From the NCBI GenBank assembly GCA_026214975.1, contig CM047806.1:53771947-53835946 (forward strand): a stretch of 64,000 nucleotides of DNA. Direction: 5' to 3'. The notes below the pieces were generated by a model. The model searched no databases. It was not told where the DNA came from and worked only from the letters and a program-made list of their open reading frames with translations. The translations under genes and the position numbers were made by a program. Source of the DNA: Gentiana macrophylla (Eukaryota > Streptophyta > Magnoliopsida > Gentianales > Gentianaceae). Shown here piece by piece: positions 58,131 to 64,000 of the stretch (its first letter is position 1; each line of letters opens with the position of its first letter).

Positions 58131-58589
58131 GTGGCTGGAGCCCAACCATCCACACGAGTTAGATGAAGATAGCAACCGTCGGCATCGGAATCAACTTTGG
58201 GTTCCGAATGCGGAAGATTGTGAAGGACAATGAAGAATGAAAACCCCGAGATGACAATTGCAGTTCCTCTCGGAGCGACCAATAAGTACAAGAACCTGAA
58301 CAAGATCATCGGCGATCTTTCATGAAGATAGAGATAGAAGAACACGAGTTTCTGGGATGAAGTGGAGCAACAACTGAATACGAGACCAGAATTGTTACAG
58401 CAAGTCAACGAGGAGATTGAAGTGGATCGTCGCAACCTCAAATTGGCTAAAGACAAGCAGAAGAGTTGGAAGATGGAAGAAGAAGACGGTAAGAGTTGGA
58501 AGACAAAACGCTTCGCAAAGTCCAGAGTTCAAGTGCCTCTCGGTTACATTCGAGTTTCGAGGACGAAACTCCTCTTAAGGGGGAAGGAA
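58131..58589 (+). pseudogene. Chromovirus integrase C-terminal relics
   Basis: Near 58190 a frame reads LWVPNAEDCEG, resembling the WVPN segment at the integrase zinc finger. From about 58345 another reads FWDEVEQQLNTRPELLQQVN then VDRRNLKLAKDKQKSW. The latter is the conserved E-x-x-R-L-x-A-x-D-R-Q-K-S-Y/W-A-D stretch of chromovirus integrase C-termini. It then jumps by deletion to the polyprotein tail (VRVSRTKLLL / FRGRNSS region) just before the polypurine tract. These shards show descent from an autonomous Ty3-gypsy element. Confidence 0.6.
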
Positions 58590-60557
58590 TGTAACATCCC
58601 AACTTTTCAGAAAGGGTAAAATAGTAATTGGGCATACCCACTGCGACCTAATTATTATTTATCCTATTTATTTAATTAAGAAGGATTTAATTAAAAGGAT
58701 TTAGTTATTTAATTAATGAGTTTAATTAAATGGCTATAAAAAGAAATAATCCCCAAAGTCTTCTAGTAAATTAGTCACGCAATTTCTGAAAAAAAAAAGG
58801 TAGAACGGCGATCTGAAGGAGAAGCAACGCAGAAGATGCCAGAAAAAGGGAGAACGTAAACTTCAACCGTGTGATCAATCCGTTCATCTGTTCAAAATGC
58901 CGCAGGAGAGAAAAGTGATCAGCGCGAGGAGACGCAACTTTGGAAAATAACATCTCTCAATTTCGTAAGTTTTCAGTTTAGCCCTAGTTTTTGGTATTCG
59001 TAGAGTTTGATTCTTGAAAAATTCGTATCTTTCAATCCGTAGCTCTGTTTCGCAGCCATGAGTAGTCGAAACGATCGTCTTGGAGCGTAAATCAATCCAA
59101 AAATAGTTTCGCAGCATTTAATCCAGGTAATCTGCAGTTTTGATCACTTTTCAGTTTCGGTTTTCTGCAAAAAAAAAAGGATTTTAGGGTTTCTCGTTGA
59201 TCAAATAGGTTTTGGGGTTGAGGATCAACAGTTGTTGCAGTTGCTTGACGTTTTTCTTTCGGTTTTCCTGGAAATTAAGGTAAAGAGGCTCTTCCTAATG
59301 ATAATTATAGTTTTATAATGATTGGTTCAGTTTGGGTGAGTTTTGGTGTTGTTTGGTGATAGAATCCATGCTCAGTTGTAATTAATGAGATGTGATATGT
59401 TTTGGTATTTTGGTGTTGAGTTTTAAATTTCTATTTTTTTTGGCACAATAACATTAATTAAATATGAACAAGCTTCGATTGAACTTCTGATTCGTTCAGT
59501 TAAAACACCGAATGTACTCTTAAAGGGAGTTGAAGTTCGGATCCGCCGGCGGGCATGAAAGGGCTTGTGCTTTGATGAACTAGAGTTCAACAATGTCTGT
59601 GTATTTTCTAGGACTTGTCCGTGTCTAAGTGGTCCAGGAAAAAGAGTAGTGTATGTGAGGGAGCTTACCTGAAAACACTTAGGTGGCTAGTTAATTCACA
59701 CAGAATAATTACATACGTGTAGTAAAAAATAAAACGCCACTTATTCTCGTTAGGCACTCTTTCATATCGGCGATGTGATACGCTCACAAAAGGTGAACAA
59801 CGCCGCCGCCTATAAACGGTGAATGACAAAGGGAGGAAATTCATCGGACGATATCTACGCATACCGGGAGACCCGGAGCTAATCGGTGCTAATCACCGTT
59901 AGTTAGCAAGTATATCTTTAGGCTGATGAACGCCATGCGTAGTGTCCTTGAGTGATGACGTAACCAAGATAAGCTAAGCTAGAAACGTTTAGTCATGACA
60001 TGTCGATGGGCATGGATTGAACCTTAAATTGAGTCGGTCTCATAAAGATAATTTAATAATCATAATAATAATATTTTGTTGTATAACTTAGTTATTCATT
60101 AGCTTCTCACTCTTACTAAGTAATTTGTACTTACCTCCTTTTCATTTTCTTTTGTATGCATTGTGGGGTGAGAAGACAAACAGGTTGATCAAGTGTAGAT
60201 GACGACCTTTGAAGACTTTGAAGTCTTGACAAAGCTCTTAGTTGATTTCTTTGTAAAGGTTGTACTAGTCTGGTTGTATTTCTTTTCTTAGACTTGTTGT
60301 ACTTCTACTTTTAAGACCTCGTATTGTTTAGGTCTTTGGGTTTTTCGTCGTTGTAATTTAACTATCCATCTTTAGCATGGTTACTTTCTATTCATAGTAG
60401 CATTTATGTTTTTACCCGAGTCTTTTTAGCTTCCGTTTGCTTTTATTTGATACGACGACGTAGAGGCTTGCGTATAATGTTAGATTTATTTAATGCTATA
60501 CGCGCCGAACGTTTCTCATCTGGATAAGAGCTCGGTATCCGGGAGCGGGGCGTTACA
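58590..60557 (+). repeat. 3' LTR of the Tekay-like element
   Basis: 1968 bp, starting TGTAACATCCC after the purine tract and ending GGGGCGTTACA. The TATA box CTATAAAAAG is at about 58734. The Sirevirus gag resumes immediately after. Confidence 0.92.
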
Positions 60558-61977
60558 TGAACAATGTTGATGTGCTCTTTGGATCATTTTGATGAGTATA
60601 AACGTCGTATGCTGGCTTATTTAGCTGCAACACATGATGAGATGATGGATGTGCTGACTGATGGACCACTGGAAATCACAAAAGCTATTACTGTGAATAA
60701 TCAAACTCTGTACATTCCAAAACCAAAAAGAGTGGAATGCTGAAGATAGAAAAAGAGCAAACCTCAACAACATTGCTATTGATATCATATACAGAACTTT
60801 GGATAGCAATATGTACATGAAGGTGAAAGATTGCAAGACTGCAAAAGAACTTTGGGATAAGTTGCAATTAATCTATGAAGACACTGATGCAATCAATAAG
60901 AACAAGATCAGTGTGGCAAAGAAGAAGTTCCAGGAGTTCAAAATGAAACCAAATGAAACTATGGAACAAATGGAGTCAAGATTCAATGCAATCATGGATG
61001 AACTCACCCTACTGAGTGTAAAATACTCAAAGGAAGAAATCAATTCAAAAATCATGGAAGCATTACCTGCAAAAGAAGTTTGGGAGATGAAGGTGACTGC
61101 CATAGAAGAAATGAGTAGTCTACATGAAGAGGACACCTTCAAATTGTTCTCAGATCTCAAGGCATATGAATTCAGTAAGAAACTTGTACCTGAGACAGAA
61201 AAAGAAGAACCAAAGACCACTGCATTGGCTGCTACACATCAAGAAGAAATACCAGGAGCTCAAGATGATCTACTGGATGAGATGCAAGAGCAAATTGCCC
61301 TACTGAGCAAGAAAATCAGATTGATGAAATCTAGAAAGGGTTCTCCTAGGAACTTCACAAAGAAATTTAGTGAAAAGAAGAAGGAGGAATCCAGGAAAGA
61401 CAATGACTATTTGTGCTATCAATGCAAGAAACCAGGACACTTCAAACCTAACTATCCTGAACTAAAGCAGAAAAAGGAACCTGATCATCTTTGCTTCAAT
61501 TGCAAGAAGCCCGACATTTCGGATTCGATTGTCCGCACCTTCCAAGAGCAAAAGTCAACAAAGAAGATCTGGCAAGAAAGCTATGGTTGCTGAAGATGAA
61601 TCAGGATATGAAGTTGAATCAGAAAAGGGAAATGAATCTGATGACACTGCACTTGTTGCTGATATGGATGATTATGCTTTAATGGCAAATATGGATGACA
61701 CAGAGGAGGTATACAACTTTGTATCTATTAACACTCCTGCTGGAAGTGATTGTGAATCAACTTGTGGTTCAAATCCAAAAAATTCTGACAATGAAGAAAA
61801 TTTGGATGCCATCCCTAATCAACTGAGGATAATACAATCTGGTTATGAGATTGTGAAGGCTGAAAAAGAAGCTCTTCAAACAGAAGTTGAAAGATTAAAA
61901 GCTGAATTAAAATTTCTCAAAGGAAAGGAAAAAGAAGTTGGACAGAATCAAGATAAGTCTGCTTTGTACATTCGATG
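60558..61977 (+). pseudogene. Sirevirus gag with two zinc knuckles (one damaged)
   Basis: Coding sequence resumes with HFDEYKRRMLAYLAATHDEM (about 60589) and continues through an indel near 60730 into the open frame 60799-61593. The UBN2/gag core has MKVKDCKTAKELWDKLQLIY and MEQMESRFNAIMDELTLL. The first zinc knuckle is CYQCKKPGHFKPNYPE (about 61418-61465), in which the fourth ligand Cys is Tyr. The second begins CFNCKKP at about 61492 and continues in another frame as a complete HFGFDCPH-type knuckle. The C-terminal segment (61529-61975) is acidic and ends in a coiled coil (KAEKEALQTEVERLKAELKF). Two tandem knuckles and this coiled coil are typical of Sirevirus gag. Confidence 0.88.
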
Positions 61978-62790
61978 AAGAGTGTCATGAATCTGCTGAA
62001 CAATCTTGTTCCTCCACTGTATTCAAATCTGGAAAGCCTTATGGTGATAGAACAAGCCTTGGATTTGGAACTCAACAATCTAATAAGAGTGGATCCAAGA
62101 AGGTTATCAACCTAGTACCGCATCTGGTCCTAAGTTTGTGCCTGCACAAGATCTACCTCCCAAAAAGGTTGTTGAGGCAGTAAAGCCTACTGAGAAGACT
62201 TCAAGGAAGCAAAATCAGAAGTCAAAGAGGTCAACATCACCTAACAAAAGGAATAAATCCAAAAGTAGGACTATTGTACCTTCTAGACCTGCTGATAGCA
62301 GATCTGCTACCAAGTCTGTTGGACCACAAAAGGGTAAAAATCAGAAATATTCCAAGGATAAGAATCCTAAACCTAAAAATGTCAATCATTCAAGGGATAC
62401 TTATCTCAGGGGGAAAGGTAGATTGTTCCCTACTGATGATGATTGGAATATTCCTGCCTTCAATGCTAGAAACAATAGATATAACCATAATGCTAGGGTA
62501 AGACCTCAGCAATGGACTCAACAGAGGACTCAACAGACTCCATATTACAGGGCTGTTCCTAACAAACAGCAAACCTATGGTTATACTAGTGCTTCTAACA
62601 ATAGAAATCACTCCAAACAGCATTACATACCAAAAGGCCAGAAAGCATATGTGAATCCTACACAACCAACTGTTAAACCTTATGGATGTGTAGAATACAA
62701 GTATGAACAAAAGTATGATACCTTTCAAAGAAGACCTTATGGAAACTTGCCAAGGGTCATACTTACTACTGACCATCATGGACCCAAATA
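61978..62790 (+). pseudogene. Sirevirus basic linker region between gag and protease
   Basis: The open frame from about 62114 to 62788 is strongly basic and Gln/Asn/Ser-rich (SRKQNQKSKRSTSPNKRNKS, RPQQWTQQRTQQTPYYRAVP) and ends VILTTDHHGPK before a TAG. Low-complexity basic linkers of this type separate gag and protease in Sireviruses. There is no enzymatic motif. Confidence 0.75.
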
Positions 62791-64000
62791 GTTTTGGGAA
62801 CCTAAAATGTATCAACTTTGTTTTGTAGGGTGTCTGGTACTTTGACAGTGGATGTTCCTGACATATGACAAAGAATAAGCACTGCTTGTCAAATTTTGTG
62901 GCAAACGATGGTCCAAGAGTGAATTTTGGCAACAGGAACACACCATGATACACAAGAGGATATGGCACACTTGTGAGAAATGGATTAACAATCAGGAATG
63001 TTGCATTTGTGAAAGGACTGGACTACAACCTACTGAGCACTGGACAATTTTGTGACATGGGTTACAAGGTCACTTTTGACAAAGACACATGTATTGTCAT
63101 TAGTGAAAGAGGTGATCAAGTTGTGTTGGCTAAAAGAAGACAACAAAACATGTATGTTGTGGATTGGACTACTGCTATTCCAGAAACTTGCCTGATTGTG
63201 CATACCAAGTCAAAACTTAATTGGTTATGGCATAAGAAGTTGAATCATCTAAACTTTGATGATATCAATCAGTTGGTGAAGAAGAAACTGGTGATTGGTT
63301 TACCTGAGATCACATTCAAGAAGAATGCTATATGTGATGCTTGTCAGCAAGGTACACAAACAAAATCAAGCTTCAAGTCAAAAACAAAGCAATCAACAAA
63401 AAGAGCCTTGGAACTGATGCACATGGATTTGTTTGTGCTAGTAACACCAACAAGTATAACAGGAAAGAAGTACACTTTAGTAGTTGTGGATGATTATTCA
63501 AGATACACTTGGGTAGTATTCATGAACAAGAAAAGTGAAACACTTCAAAAGATGCCTGAACTTTTGAAGAGATTGCAAAATGAGAAAAGTTTGACAATAG
63601 TGAAGATCAGATCAGACAAGGGTACTGAATTTCTCAATAAAGTTATAAGAGAATATTGTGAGCAGAATGGTGTACTACATCAACTAGTCTTTCTTTGGTA
63701 CACCTCAAAGAAATGGGGTTACGGAGAGAAGAAATAGGACTATGAAAAAAGTAGGAAGTTCTATGATTTGTGAAGCATTATTACCTGAAAAGTATTGGGC
63801 TAAAGCAATTAACAACATGCTATATACACAGAATAGAACCTTAGTGAACAAGAAGCTGCTGAAGACACCTTATGAGATCTGGAATGGAAGGAAACCTAAC
63901 ATCTCCTATTTCCATCCATTTGGAAGCAAATGTTTTATATTAAATCATAAGGAGCAATTGAAGACCTTTCAACCAAAATCAGATGAAGGAATCTTCTTGG
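62791..64000 (+). pseudogene. Sirevirus protease and integrase (to window end)
   Basis: The protease active site reads VWYFDSGCS, with the catalytic Asp at 62844-62846. It is followed by an in-frame TGA at 62859-62861 and a second near 62946. The frame then continues cleanly from 62973 (NGLTIRNVAFVKGLDYNLLS). The pre-integrase zinc finger is HKKLNHLNFDDIN ... CDACQQG (about 63225-63350). The first catalytic Asp is in MHMDLF (~63418), followed by VVDDYSRYTWVVFM; the second is in RSDKGTEFLN (~63611). A one-base shift near 63695 moves the third catalytic segment (GVTERRNRTMKKV, ~63715) into another frame. That frame runs open through YEIWNGRKPNISYFHPFGSK to the window end. RT lies beyond. Confidence 0.88.

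Larger units (their letters stand above)
51432..60557 (+). mobile_element. Decayed Tekay-like chromovirus / LARD nested in the Sirevirus leader
   Basis: LTRs 51432-53401 and 58590-60557, with the TAACATCCC start and GGGGCGTTACA end typical of Tekay/Del chromoviruses. A tRNA-Met primer site (GTTGGTATCAGAGAC, 53402) follows the 5' LTR. A purine tract (CTTAAGGGGGAAGGAA, 58574-58589) precedes the 3' LTR. The 5.2-kb internal region has almost no coding capacity, only a pol C-terminal relic near 58140-58580. Flanks share GAAC (51428-51431 and 60559-60562), a likely 4/5 target duplication. The first bases of the 5' LTR are mutated. A TRIM sits at 53463-53765. Confidence 0.88.
49592..64000 (+). mobile_element. 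Sirevirus-type Ty1-copia element (extends past window end)
   Basis: LTR 49592-51302, tRNA-Met primer site at 51304, a ~110-bp leader, then interruption by a 9.1-kb element (51432-60557). Sirevirus gag resumes at 60558, followed by a basic linker, protease and integrase to 64000. RT, RNase H, 3' ORF and 3' LTR would lie beyond the window. The minus-strand relic at 28610 belongs to the same LTR family. Scattered stops (for example at 62859) and single-base shifts make this copy defective. Confidence 0.9.

Noticed and set aside
1..64000. CRISPR arrays, bacterial operons, ribosome binding sites, rRNA or tRNA genes
   Set aside because: The window is plant nuclear DNA. The 17-bp arrays lack spacer/repeat alternation of CRISPR. 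I found no full tRNA or rRNA gene by eye; a tRNAscan-SE run would be decisive.

Overview
This window is repeat-dense nuclear DNA of a flowering plant, probably a eudicot. It has spliceosomal introns, TATA-driven LTRs, the plant retrotransposon lineages (copia, Sirevirus, Athila/Tat, Tekay-like chromovirus) and plant-type hAT and Stowaway elements. I cannot fix the species from sequence alone. The only gene that reads intact is MAK16 (36961-40238, + strand, nine exons, 309 codons plus stop), a nucleolar factor for 60S ribosome assembly. Beside it lies a decayed GT17 glycosyltransferase pseudogene (41212-42062, -). Short coding relics of other host genes also occur: a YggS/PROSC C-terminus at 7135-7284, an EXO70-like piece at 10530-10724, and an unrecognised reading frame split by a copia insertion at 304-377 and 6443-6745.

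Left part (1-11827). A full-length but frameshifted Ty1-copia element (378-6437) is flanked by the 5-bp target duplication CGGAG. It is followed by a repetitive locus of 17-bp minisatellite arrays separated by copies of a ~180-bp spacer. A 1.7-kb solo LTR (7874-9595, target duplication AGTGT) has landed in this locus.

Centre (11828-27827). A 16-kb Athila-type Ty3-gypsy structure interrupts the same minisatellite, which resumes at 27828. Its order is LTR, internal, LTR, partial internal, truncated LTR: a tandem double element that later suffered a deletion. A 3.2-kb non-autonomous LTR element (15273-18486, target duplication TGAAA) is nested in its gag.

Right of centre (28610-34616). This is a minus-strand Sirevirus remnant (3' LTR and envelope-like 3' ORF). 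It carries a hairpin MITE in the LTR and an 8-bp-duplication DNA transposon in the ORF. A GC-rich retroposon-like segment follows, itself split by an Ac-type hAT element with a further hAT MITE inside.

Right part (42.7-64 kb). A truncated Tat/Athila-type 3' end with LTR comes first. Then there is a stack of five insertions: copia fragment (46890-48497), LTR-like sequence (48498-49591), Sirevirus (49592 to the window end), decayed Tekay-like element (51432-60557), and a TRIM (53463-53765). The TRIM has matching target duplications, and its 5' LTR/primer-site junction matches a split Pol III promoter.

All retroelement reading frames are broken, so none of the copies looks autonomous. The most unusual items are the TRIM with A-box/B-box matches, the gag-less reading frame of the nested 3.2-kb element, the tandem Athila, and the minisatellite/spacer composite.
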